From the NCBI GenBank assembly GCA_963752225.1, contig CAVVXS010000007.1:682001-746000 (forward strand): a DNA stretch of 64,000 nt. The letters are read 5' to 3'. This document shows, piece by piece, positions 1 to 6,694 of the stretch. The DNA comes from JBBROS01 sp963752225. GTDB taxonomy: Bacteria > Pseudomonadota > Alphaproteobacteria > Acetobacterales > Acetobacteraceae. The notes beneath the pieces are model-generated. The model saw only the letters and a program-made list of their open reading frames with translations. It had not been told where the DNA came from and ran no database searches. The position numbers and the translations under genes are program-made. Position 1 is the stretch's first letter, and every line of letters starts with the position of its first letter.

Positions 1-256
1 GTCGCGCGGCGGCACCCGGATGGGCATGTGGGGAGCCGCCCAGGCGCTGGCGTTCGGCGCCGGCGGCCTGCTGGCGACCGGCGCCAGCGATGTGATGCGG
101 CTCACGCTCGGCGATCCGGCGCTCGCCTACGCTGCCGTGTTCGTGGGTGAGGCCGGACTCTTCGTGCTGGCGGCGACGCTGGCGGTGGGCGTGTTCAAGG
201 CTCCGGCCGAGCGGCCGGCAAGCATGGCGTGGGGGGGACAGGATGCACGAGCCTGA
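1..256 (+). CDS. PucC-family (bacteriochlorophyll-associated MFS) protein, C-terminal fragment
   Basis: The reading frame is open from the window edge (codons begin at base 2) to a stop at 254-256, so only the last 84 or so residues are present. They form two hydrophobic segments joined by a short acidic loop, ending in a short polar tail. PucC/LhaA-type proteins are 12-segment membrane proteins of the major facilitator fold that help assemble light-harvesting complexes or deliver bacteriochlorophyll. The assignment rests mostly on position: in purple bacteria such a gene commonly lies directly before bchP. The last 14 bases overlap the bchP start, indicating one operon. Any other membrane protein of the cluster remains possible because the diagnostic N-terminal part is missing. 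Confidence 0.6.
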   Translation, partial: SRGGTRMGMWGAAQALAFGAGGLLATGASDVMRLTLGDPALAYAAVFVGEAGLFVLAATLAVGVFKAPAERPASMAWGGQDARA

Positions 257-1427
257 GTTCACGTGGGACGCCGTCGTGGTCGGCGGCGGCCCATCCGGCG
301 CCGTGGCGGCGGCCGACTTGGCGCGCGAAGGGTTGCAGGTCCTGCTTCTCGACCGGGCCGGGCGGATCAAGCCGTGCGGGGGCGCCATCCCGCCGATCCT
401 CGTGCGCGAGTTCGGCATCCCCGACAGCCTGATCGTGGCGCGAGCGACCGGAGCACGGATCGTGGCGCCGAGCGACAAGGAAGCCGACATGCCGATCGCC
501 GACGGCGGCTACGTCGGCATGGTCGACCGCGAGGTGTTCGACGTTTGGCTGCGCGAGCGCGCGGTCGCTGCTGGCGCCACCAAGGTGGACGGCACGTTCG
601 AGGCGGTCGAGCGCGACGCGGATGGAGGCGCGGTCGTGCGCTACGTGCCCAAGGGCGGCGACGCGGCGGTCCGGGTGCATGCCCGCGCGGTCATCGGCGC
701 CGACGGCGCCAAGTCGCAGGTGGCCCGGCAGTGCGTCAAAGGCTGGGAGCGGGTCAAGTACGTCTTCGCCTACCACGAAATCGTGGAAGTGCCGGACGGC
801 TGGGACGGCTCACGCTGCGACGTCTACTACCAGGGTGGCCTGTCGCCCGACTTCTACGCCTGGATCTTTCCGCACGGGAAGGTCGCCAGCGTCGGCACCG
901 GGTCGGCGCGCAAAGGGTTCGGCCTGCGCCCGGCGATCGGGGCGCTGCGTCGCCGCGCCGGGCTGGACGGCGTACGCACCGTGCGCCGCGAGGGAGCGCC
1001 GATCCCGCTGCGGCCGATGCGGCGCTGGGACAACGGGCGCGACGTCGTGCTGGCCGGTGACGCCGCCGGGGTGGTGGCGCCGGCGTCGGGCGAGGGGATC
1101 TACTACGCCATGCTCGGCGGCCGGCTGGCGGCCGAGGCAGTGGTCAAGCTGCACAGGACCGGGGACGTGCGCTCGCTCCGGCATGCCCGCAAGCAGTTCA
1201 TGCATGCTCATGGTCGAGTATTCTGGATTCTCGGGATCATGCAGGCCTTCTGGTATTCCAGCGACAAGCGCCGTGAAAAGTTCGTGGCGATGTGCCGCGA
1301 CAAGGACGTCCAGCGCATGACCTGGGAGGGCTACATGAACAAGAAGCTCGCCCGGCGCGACCCGATGGCGCACCTGCGCATCTTCTGCAAGGACATGGCG
1401 CACCTGCTGGGTTTCGCGCGGGCATGA
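243..1427 (+). CDS. bchP: Geranylgeranyl reductase (bacteriochlorophyll biosynthesis)
   Basis: 394 residues. The enzyme reduces the geranylgeranyl tail of bacteriochlorophyll to phytyl with NADPH, at the membrane. The N terminus carries an FAD-binding Rossmann motif (VVVGGGPSGAVAAADLAREG, about residues 11-30), followed by the CGGAIPP signature of the BchP/ChlP family near residue 44, and a second flavin motif AGDAAGVVAPASGEGIYYA near residue 270. Start: an in-frame ATG at 147 would read into the upstream gene, whereas ATG 243 has a purine-rich GGGGGGACAGG just before it and gives the family's usual length. It overlaps the upstream gene by 14 bases and shares ATGA with tspO downstream, so the three are probably co-translated. 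Confidence 0.95.
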   Translation: MHEPEFTWDAVVVGGGPSGAVAAADLAREGLQVLLLDRAGRIKPCGGAIPPILVREFGIPDSLIVARATGARIVAPSDKEADMPIADGGYVGMVDREVFDVWLRERAVAAGATKVDGTFEAVERDADGGAVVRYVPKGGDAAVRVHARAVIGADGAKSQVARQCVKGWERVKYVFAYHEIVEVPDGWDGSRCDVYYQGGLSPDFYAWIFPHGKVASVGTGSARKGFGLRPAIGALRRRAGLDGVRTVRREGAPIPLRPMRRWDNGRDVVLAGDAAGVVAPASGEGIYYAMLGGRLAAEAVVKLHRTGDVRSLRHARKQFMHAHGRVFWILGIMQAFWYSSDKRREKFVAMCRDKDVQRMTWEGYMNKKLARRDPMAHLRIFCKDMAHLLGFARA

Positions 1428-1906
1428 GCGGGCGCGCCACCCCGATCCTGGTCGCGGCAGCGGCGGCAATGGCGGTGGCGGCGCTGGGCGCGAGCGCGAC
1501 CGAGCTCGGGCCGTGGTATTACGGGCTGCAAAAGCCGTCCTGGCAGCCGCCCGATTGGCTGTTCGGCCCGGCCTGGACGCTGATCTACGCCTTGACGGCG
1601 CTGGCCGGGGTGTTGGCTTGGCGGGCGGCGCGGTCGCGGGCGCTGCGGCAGCGCATCCTGGTGCTGTTCGCGGTCAACGCCCTGCTGAACGTCGGCTGGA
1701 GCGAGCTGTTCTTCCGCGTGCGGCGGCCGGACTGGGCGCTGATCGAGGCGGTGCCGTTCTGGCTGTCGATCGCCGCACTGATTGCGGTGTTGTGGCCGGT
1801 GTCGCCGAACGCTGCGCGGCTGCTGCTGCCCTACTTGGCCTGGGTGGCATTCGCATCTTTTCTTAACCTTGCTGTGGTACGGCTCAACCCCTCATTCGGG
1901 GTGTGA
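1424..1906 (+). CDS. tspO: TspO/MBR-family tryptophan-rich sensory protein, copy 1
   Basis: 160 residues, five predicted hydrophobic helices. TspO proteins bind porphyrins; in Rhodobacter the family member down-regulates photosynthesis genes in response to oxygen, in the outer membrane. Family hallmarks seen: PWYYGLQKPSWQPPDWLFGPAW (first half, about 26-47), a Trp-rich middle NVGWSELFF and a conserved end NLAVVRLNPSFG. Start at ATG 1424 overlaps the bchP stop as ATGA; an upstream in-frame start at 1292 would only add residues read out of frame from bchP. It is the first of two homologous tspO genes that flank hemC (see 2917-3489). Confidence 0.93.
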   Translation: MSGRATPILVAAAAAMAVAALGASATELGPWYYGLQKPSWQPPDWLFGPAWTLIYALTALAGVLAWRAARSRALRQRILVLFAVNALLNVGWSELFFRVRRPDWALIEAVPFWLSIAALIAVLWPVSPNAARLLLPYLAWVAFASFLNLAVVRLNPSFGV

Positions 1907-1960
1907 CCGTGCCAGCGCAAATCAGATCATCTGCGACCGCGCCTGTGAACGCGGCGGAAT

Positions 1961-3001
1961 ATGGCCACCTGGGGGGTGATGATGGAACTTGAGATGAAGA
2001 CTGCGGCCCCGCTTGCGCCCGCACGCCCTAAGGTTGCGCCGCACCACCGCGGACTGCCGCTGCGGGTCGGCACCCGCGCTTCGCCGCTGGCGCTGACGCA
2101 GACGCGCATGTTCCTGTCGCTGCTGACGAAGTTCTGCCCGGTGCTGCGCGGCATGGACGTGTTCCACGAGCACGCGATCCGGACCACCGGCGACGCCACC
2201 CAGGCCACCGGTGAGCGGCTGGCCGACCTGGGCGGGAAAGGCTTGTTCGCCAAGGAGATCCACGAGGCGCTGCTGGACCGCCGCATCGATTTTGCGGTGC
2301 ACAGCCTGAAGGACCTCGAGACCGAGCTGCCGCCGGGCGTCGTACTGGCATGCACGCTGCCGCGCGAGGACGCGCGCGACGTGCTGATCCTCGGTCCCGA
2401 TTGCCACGAGCCGACCAGCGAAAGCCCCTACGATGCGCTGCCCTACGGCGCCGTAATCGGCAGCAGCAGCGTCCGGCGGCAAGCGCAGCTGCTGGCCGCC
2501 CGGCCCGACCTCGTGGTGCGCAACATCCGCGGCAACGTGCACGGCCGGCTCGACAAGGTGCGGCGCGGCGACTACTCGGCCAGCCTGCTGGCGATGGCCG
2601 GGCTGAACCGGCTCGGTCTTGAGCATGAGGCGTCGGTGGTGATCGACGCCGACCTGATGGTGCCGGCTGCCTGCCAGGGGATCGTCGGCGTCACGGTGCG
2701 CGCGACCGACACCGAGCTGCACGCTCTGCTGGCGGCGATCGCCGACCCGGACGCCAACATCATGGCCGCGGCGGAGCGTGCGCTGCTGGGCGCACTGGAC
2801 GGTTCATGCCACACCCCGATCGGCGCCCATGCCCGGTTGCTGCCGGGTGACCGGATGCGGCTTACCGGGCTGGTGGCGCGGGCTGACGGCAGCTTCGTCC
2901 TGCGGCAAACGGTGGAATGCGCGCGGGCGGATGCGGCACGGGCCGGCGCCGCCTTGGGCGACGAATTGCGGCGGAGCTGCCCCGGGGATATGTTCGCCTG
3001 A
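1961..3001 (+). CDS. hemC: Hydroxymethylbilane synthase (porphobilinogen deaminase), photosynthesis-linked copy
   Basis: 346 residues. It joins four porphobilinogens into hydroxymethylbilane, the common precursor of heme and bacteriochlorophyll, in the cytoplasm. All key residues are present: the active-site Asp in HSLKD, the arginine pair in SSSVRRQAQ, the substrate-binding arginines in IRGNVHGRLDK, and the dipyrromethane-cofactor cysteine in ALDGSCHTPIG (about Cys283). A second intact copy lies at 25907-26929; both share DFAVHSLKDLETELPPG and many other blocks. The start is uncertain: ATGs at 1961, 1979, 1982 and 1994 are in frame, and GGGGGG at 1971-1976 would serve 1982. The extra 20-30 N-terminal residues look non-conserved. 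It sits 54 bases after tspO and overlaps the next tspO. Confidence 0.95.
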   Translation: MATWGVMMELEMKTAAPLAPARPKVAPHHRGLPLRVGTRASPLALTQTRMFLSLLTKFCPVLRGMDVFHEHAIRTTGDATQATGERLADLGGKGLFAKEIHEALLDRRIDFAVHSLKDLETELPPGVVLACTLPREDARDVLILGPDCHEPTSESPYDALPYGAVIGSSSVRRQAQLLAARPDLVVRNIRGNVHGRLDKVRRGDYSASLLAMAGLNRLGLEHEASVVIDADLMVPAACQGIVGVTVRATDTELHALLAAIADPDANIMAAAERALLGALDGSCHTPIGAHARLLPGDRMRLTGLVARADGSFVLRQTVECARADAARAGAALGDELRRSCPGDMFA

Positions 3002-3489
3002 TCGCCACTTATATTTCCTTCGCCGCTGCGGCGGTCGTCCTGGCTGGGGCCGGGGGCCTGCTGACCGAGATCGGCCCGTGGTACCGCGGACTGCGCAAGT
3101 CGCGGGTGCAGCCGCCCGACTGGCTGTTCGGCCCGGCCTGGACCGTGATCCTGGCATTGTGGGCCTATGCCGGCGTGCTGTCGTGGGAGGGTGCGCCGGA
3201 CGACGCGGCGCGCTTGCGCATCGTCGGGCTGTTCGCGGCCAACTTCGTCCTCCACTTAGTCTGGAGCCCGTTGTTTTTCAAAGCCAAGCGGCCGGATTGG
3301 GCGATGGTGGAGATGCCGGTGCTGTGGGTCTCGATCGTCGCCATGATGGTGGGCCTCGCGCCGTTCTCCTCGGCCGCACCGTGGCTGCTGGCGCCCTACA
3401 TCGTTTGGGTCAGCTTTGCGATGTGGATCAACTACGCCATTGTCCGCCTGAACGGTCCGTTCGGCAGCAGGGTGCCGGCCATCGACTGA
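2917..3489 (+). CDS. tspO: TspO/MBR-family protein, copy 2
   Basis: 190 residues if translated from ATG 2917. The conserved body matches copy 1: PWYRGLRKSRVQPPDWLFGPAW, then LHLVWSPLFFKAKRPDWA and a C-terminal YAIVRLNGPFG, with five hydrophobic segments. Family proteins bind porphyrins in the membrane. The start is odd: the first helix begins near base 3001, yet no ATG, GTG or TTG lies in frame between 2917 and that point. Either translation begins at 2917, giving a 27-residue arginine-rich leader and an 85-base overlap with hemC, or a rare start such as CTG 2998 is used. Gene order tspO-hemC-tspO suggests both copies belong to the photosynthesis cluster. Confidence 0.88.
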   Translation: MRAGGCGTGRRRLGRRIAAELPRGYVRLIATYISFAAAAVVLAGAGGLLTEIGPWYRGLRKSRVQPPDWLFGPAWTVILALWAYAGVLSWEGAPDDAARLRIVGLFAANFVLHLVWSPLFFKAKRPDWAMVEMPVLWVSIVAMMVGLAPFSSAAPWLLAPYIVWVSFAMWINYAIVRLNGPFGSRVPAID

Positions 3490-3529
3490 CCGGCTTGCCG
3501 GGCGGGGCGCCTTTGGCCACTGTGCGGCG

Positions 3530-4741
3530 ATGCAAAACACCCCGCCCGAGCCCGACACCGACCGCTTCCTGCAGGACCTGAACGAGCTCCGCCGGATCGG
3601 CGCCTTCAAGACTGGTGTGCACCGCCCGACCTATTCGGCCGAGGACATGCAAAGCCGGGCCTGGCTGATGGAACGGATGACCGAGGCCGGGTTGCAGGCC
3701 GAGATGGATGGCGTCGGCAACGTGCTCGGCCGTCATCCCGGGACGGGCCCAAAGCTGCTGGTCGGCAGTCACATCGAATCGCAGAACGAGGCTGGCTGGC
3801 TCGACGGCGCGTTGGGCGTGGTCGCGGCCATCGCGCTCGCGCGGGCCGGCGTTCCCTGCGATTGCATCGCCTTCGCCGACGAGGAGGGCCATTACGGCAG
3901 CTTCGTCGGCTCGCGCTCGTTCACCGGGCTGCTGCCTGAGGCGGAGATCGACGCCTTGGCCAACCGCTACCACGGCAAGCCCCTGCGCCAGGCGCTGGCC
4001 GAGGCGGGGCTGGGGGAGCGGCCCCGCTTGGCAATGGAGCTCGAGCGCTACAAGGGCTTTCTCGAGATGCACATCGAGCAGGGCACGACGCTCGAGCGCG
4101 CCGGGCACCAGGTCGGCGTCGTGACCGGGATCGTCGCGATCTGGCAATACCGCATCACCTTCGAAGGCATGCAGGACCATGCCGGCGGCACCACCATGGC
4201 CGAGCGCCGCGACGCCGGGCGGGCCGCGGTCCGGCTGCTCCACTGGCTGGACGAGGAATTCCCGCGCCATTGCGGCCTGCGGACGGTATGGACGGCAGGG
4301 CGCATCGCGGTGACGCCGGGCGCGGCGTCGATCATCCCCGGCACGGCCGAGGTCCTGTTCCAGTTCCGCGACATCGACACGGACGTGCTCGACCGGCTCG
4401 ACGCGGTTCTGCGCCGCGGCGTGGGGGAGTTGAACCGCACCGACCGCTGCGAAGCGACCCTCGAGGTGATGAGCCAATCACGGCCGGCCTTGTGCGATCC
4501 GGAGTTACAGGACGCCTTGGCGGCCGCGGCGGCCGAGCTTGCGCCGGACCGCTGGCAGCGCATGCCGAGCGGGGCCGGGCACGATGCACAATACATGGCG
4601 CGGCATGTACCATCGGCGATGCTGTTCGTGCCGTCGATCAACGGGATTAGCCATCACTGGGCCGAAGACACGGCGCCGGAAGACTTGGCGATGGGTTTGC
4701 GTGTGCTGGCCGCCGGCGCCCGCCGCTTCCTGGGACTATAA
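3530..4741 (+). CDS. M20-family amidohydrolase (allantoate amidohydrolase / N-carbamoyl-amino-acid hydrolase type)
   Basis: 403 residues, the usual length for the hydantoinase/carbamylase subfamily of M20 metal-dependent amidohydrolases, which cleave carbamoyl or ureido groups from small acids. Metal-site motifs are visible in order: GSHIESQ near 78, WLDGALGV near 90, FADEEG near 117, MHIEQG near 180, and GISHHWAED near 367; a GAGHDA motif lies near 345. The first motif is usually HxD and is HIE here. There is no signal peptide, so it is cytoplasmic. It begins 40 bases after tspO copy 2 on the same strand. Substrate cannot be read from sequence; allantoate, ureidoglycolate or a carbamoyl amino acid are the family options. 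Confidence 0.85.
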   Translation: MQNTPPEPDTDRFLQDLNELRRIGAFKTGVHRPTYSAEDMQSRAWLMERMTEAGLQAEMDGVGNVLGRHPGTGPKLLVGSHIESQNEAGWLDGALGVVAAIALARAGVPCDCIAFADEEGHYGSFVGSRSFTGLLPEAEIDALANRYHGKPLRQALAEAGLGERPRLAMELERYKGFLEMHIEQGTTLERAGHQVGVVTGIVAIWQYRITFEGMQDHAGGTTMAERRDAGRAAVRLLHWLDEEFPRHCGLRTVWTAGRIAVTPGAASIIPGTAEVLFQFRDIDTDVLDRLDAVLRRGVGELNRTDRCEATLEVMSQSRPALCDPELQDALAAAAAELAPDRWQRMPSGAGHDAQYMARHVPSAMLFVPSINGISHHWAEDTAPEDLAMGLRVLAAGARRFLGL

Positions 4742-4847
4742 AGCCCGCCTTGCCGGCGGCACCCGAGCCGACGGAGGCCGCACATGGAAACGGCGGCACT
4801 GGACGATCCGTCCAACGCCGCCGCTCCGAGGCACTTGCTTGCCATGG

Positions 4848-4873
4848 CCCGGCCGCGACGCGTCGCGGCCGGG
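4848..4873. terminator. 26-bp perfect palindrome between convergent genes
   Basis: Bases 4848-4860 are the exact reverse complement of 4861-4873 (CCCGGCCGCGACG and its complement). It lies in the 139-base gap between the converging genes ending at 4741 and 4881, so a bidirectional terminator hairpin is the simplest reading. There is no T run after it on either strand, so it would be an unusual rho-independent signal; a protein-binding site is possible. Confidence 0.5.
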
Positions 4874-4880
4874 GTTCGGC

Positions 4881-5147
4881 TTAGTTCCGGCTGGTCGAGT
4901 TCGTGGTGGTGTCGGGCTGGGCAGTGGTGTTCGCATTCGTGTTCCGCTGGGCGGCGGCATCACGGTTGCGGTTCGCTTGATGGTGTCCGACCGCGCAGCC
5001 CGCCGCCGCGCCGAGGACGCCATGGTGTCCGGCGACGTGCCCGGCAACGCCGCCAACCGCGGCACCGCTGAGGCAGCCGGCTGCCTGGGCGGGCGCTGCG
5101 CTGATGGCGAGCGCCCCGATCGCGATTGCCGCAAGAATACCCTTCAT
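4881..5147 (-). CDS. Small secreted glycine-zipper protein
   Basis: 88 residues. The first 23 form a clear signal peptide (MKGILAAIAIGALAISAAPAQAA), followed by CLSGAAVGGVAGHVAGHHGVLGAAAGCAVGHH, a small glycine/alanine zipper with two cysteines and several histidines, then a disordered Asn/Thr/Gln-rich tail. Glycine-zipper proteins of this kind are periplasmic or outer-membrane associated; the function is unknown. The start is fixed by CGGAGG eight bases before ATG 5147; the longer frame to 5228 would bury the signal peptide. It is the last gene of a possible minus-strand run with the two small genes upstream at 5174 and 5577. Confidence 0.8.
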   Translation of the reverse strand: MKGILAAIAIGALAISAAPAQAAGCLSGAAVGGVAGHVAGHHGVLGAAAGCAVGHHQANRNRDAAAQRNTNANTTAQPDTTTNSTSRN

Positions 5148-5173
5148 GTGTAACCTCCGTTGATTGCGCCCGA

Positions 5174-5572
5174 TCAGATCGAGTGCACCGACGAGAAACG
5201 CGCGGCGGGGCGGCGCGGTTCCGGACACTTGCGGCTGGTCTCGGCCGGGACCGGCGGCAGGCTTTCCAGCGCCGTGCGCATCGTCGAGAACCGGCCGAGG
5301 TCGGCGCCGGTGCCGCAGTGCCAGACGACGATGTCATCGCCGCTGCGCGCGAGCCCCCACGTTGCCCACTCCCGTGCCGGTGCGTAGATCAGCATGTAGC
5401 CCGCGTCCTCGGGCCCGCCGGCTGCGGAGCCGCGCTCGATCAGGATGCGCCGGTAGCCGTGCTCGGCCGCGTCCTGCATCCACCCGCTGATGGTGATGTG
5501 GTCGCGGGCGGTGAAGCCGCGGTCCAGATCGGCAGTGATCTGCCGCGAATGCACAAGGGTAAGATGGCGCAT
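5174..5572 (-). CDS. Hypothetical protein
   Basis: 132 residues, no signal peptide or membrane segment, and no motif I recognise. The first about 95 residues have balanced globular composition (GWMQDAAEHGYRRILIERG, MLIYAPAREWATWGL, DIVVWHCGTGADLG); the last 35 are Pro/Arg-rich. ATG 5572 is preceded by GGGGAGGG at 7 bases, a strong ribosome site, which is why the longer start at 5605 is not chosen. It starts only 4 bases after the stop of the 66-residue gene upstream, so the two are probably one transcript. Confidence 0.6.
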   Translation of the reverse strand: MRHLTLVHSRQITADLDRGFTARDHITISGWMQDAAEHGYRRILIERGSAAGGPEDAGYMLIYAPAREWATWGLARSGDDIVVWHCGTGADLGRFSTMRTALESLPPVPAETSRKCPEPRRPAARFSSVHSI

Positions 5573-5576
5573 CAAA

Positions 5577-5777
5577 TTAGCCCTCCCCGGCTGAGCACAG
5601 AGCAAGCGATGCCGCGTCGCCGGCCGGGGCGCTCGAATGGCCGGGAGACAACACCGCGGTGAACGCGATCAAGTCGACAACGAGGATGAAGGCGACGCCC
5701 CAGCTGGACCCCACTCGTCGATGCCACCATTGCAAGGTCGGTTTCGCTGCCACGGCGACCGTTCCACGTCCAATCAT
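5577..5777 (-). CDS. Small single-pass membrane protein
   Basis: 66 residues: a basic N-terminal stretch, a hydrophobic segment at about 28-46 (WGVAFILVVDLIAFTAVL), and a short polar tail. I do not recognise the family. The gene is supported by a near-perfect ribosome site, AGGAGG five bases before ATG 5777, stronger than that of most neighbours, and by tight spacing to the next gene (start at 5572). Its start faces the Crp-type gene across a short region holding a CRP-like palindrome at 5841-5856, so the two directions may be co-regulated. Confidence 0.6.
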   Translation of the reverse strand: MIGRGTVAVAAKPTLQWWHRRVGSSWGVAFILVVDLIAFTAVLSPGHSSAPAGDAASLALCSAGEG

Positions 5778-5840
5778 CTATGCCTCCTGCAGCCATCCGA
5801 GGCTGTGAAGGCGAGCCTGCCGTGTCATCGCGGCAACGCC

Positions 5841-5856
5841 TGTGACGAACGTCACA
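5841..5856. promoter_or_regulatory. CRP-type operator, TGTGA-N6-TCACA
   Basis: The 16 bases TGTGACGAACGTCACA match the CRP consensus TGTGA-N6-TCACA exactly, with the palindrome extending to 6-bp arms. It lies 79 bases before the Crp/Fnr-type gene start (5935) and 64 bases before the divergent small gene (5777). Ten fixed bases at one spacing would occur by chance about 0.06 times in 64 kb. The recognition helix of the adjacent regulator (TRERVNKQL) resembles that of CRP (SRETVGRIL), so autoregulation is likely. The gene's longer GTG start at 5842 would lie inside this site, which argues against that start. Confidence 0.75.
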
Positions 5857-5934
5857 TCTACCCACCTTTCGGACCCGGCGTCGCCGGTGCTAGATGCGCA
5901 GTGTGGCTCCACGGATACAGTCAGGGCGAGGTCG

Positions 5935-6633
5935 ATGGCTGCACTGAGCCGTGCGGCCAAGCGCGACGTCCTGGCGACGATCGACCTGTTCTCCAGCCTG
6001 CCACGGGACGACCTCGACGCACTGGCCGGGCTCTCGAACGAGCGGCGAGCGGCGCGCGACACGGTCGTCGTGCGGCGCGGCGGCACCGACGCATGCTTGC
6101 TGGTGCTGGTGCACGGGCGGATGCGGGTGAGCGCCGTGTCCGGCGAGGGGCGGGAGGTGACGCTGCGGATCATGGAAGCCGGCACCTTCCTCGGCGAGAT
6201 CGCGCTGTTGGACGGGCGGGAACGCAGCGCGGACGTCACGGCAATGACCGATAGCTTGCTGCTGGTCATCGAACGCGCGGCATTCCTGCCATTCCTGTCC
6301 GCCCGGCCCGACCTGATGCTGCGGCTGATGGAGATCCTGTGCGACCGCCTGCGCCGCAGCAGCGCGGCGTTCGAGGACGTGGCACTCGCCTCCTTGTCGT
6401 CGCGCCTGGCCCGGCTGCTGCTCGACCTCGCGGCGCAGCACGGGCGGCCCGTTCCCGAAGGGGTGCGGATCCGGATCAAGCTGTCGCAAAAGGAACTCAG
6501 TGCCCAGGTCGCCGCTACCCGCGAGCGCGTCAACAAGCAGCTTCGGCAGTGGCACGAGCAAGGCGTATTGGGCGAGTTGGACGGCGACATGGTTCTGCGG
6601 CAGCCCGAAACGCTGAAGGCGCTGATTGCGTGA
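5935..6633 (+). CDS. Crp/Fnr-family transcriptional regulator
   Basis: 232 residues. An N-terminal cyclic-nucleotide-binding-type beta barrel (about 15-130: LFSSLPRDDLDALAGL, VLVHGRMRVSAVSGEGREVTLR, GTFLGEIALLDG) is followed by a dimer helix and a C-terminal winged helix-turn-helix (KLSQKELSAQVAATRERVNKQLRQW). It lacks the N-terminal cysteine cluster of Fnr, so it does not sense oxygen through an Fe-S cluster. The Gly-Glu-x-Ala part of the pocket resembles the cAMP-binding loop but not exactly, so the ligand is open. Start at ATG 5935 follows AGGGCGAGG; a GTG at 5842 is in frame but lies in the operator. It is followed 61 bases later by the binding-protein/MFS genes, which it may control. Confidence 0.9.
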   Translation: MAALSRAAKRDVLATIDLFSSLPRDDLDALAGLSNERRAARDTVVVRRGGTDACLLVLVHGRMRVSAVSGEGREVTLRIMEAGTFLGEIALLDGRERSADVTAMTDSLLLVIERAAFLPFLSARPDLMLRLMEILCDRLRRSSAAFEDVALASLSSRLARLLLDLAAQHGRPVPEGVRIRIKLSQKELSAQVAATRERVNKQLRQWHEQGVLGELDGDMVLRQPETLKALIA

Positions 6634-6694
6634 CGCATCGTTGCCTCCCGGAGATGTGATGAGGCAGGTTTAACAAAAATTGGAGAGGGCGTCC

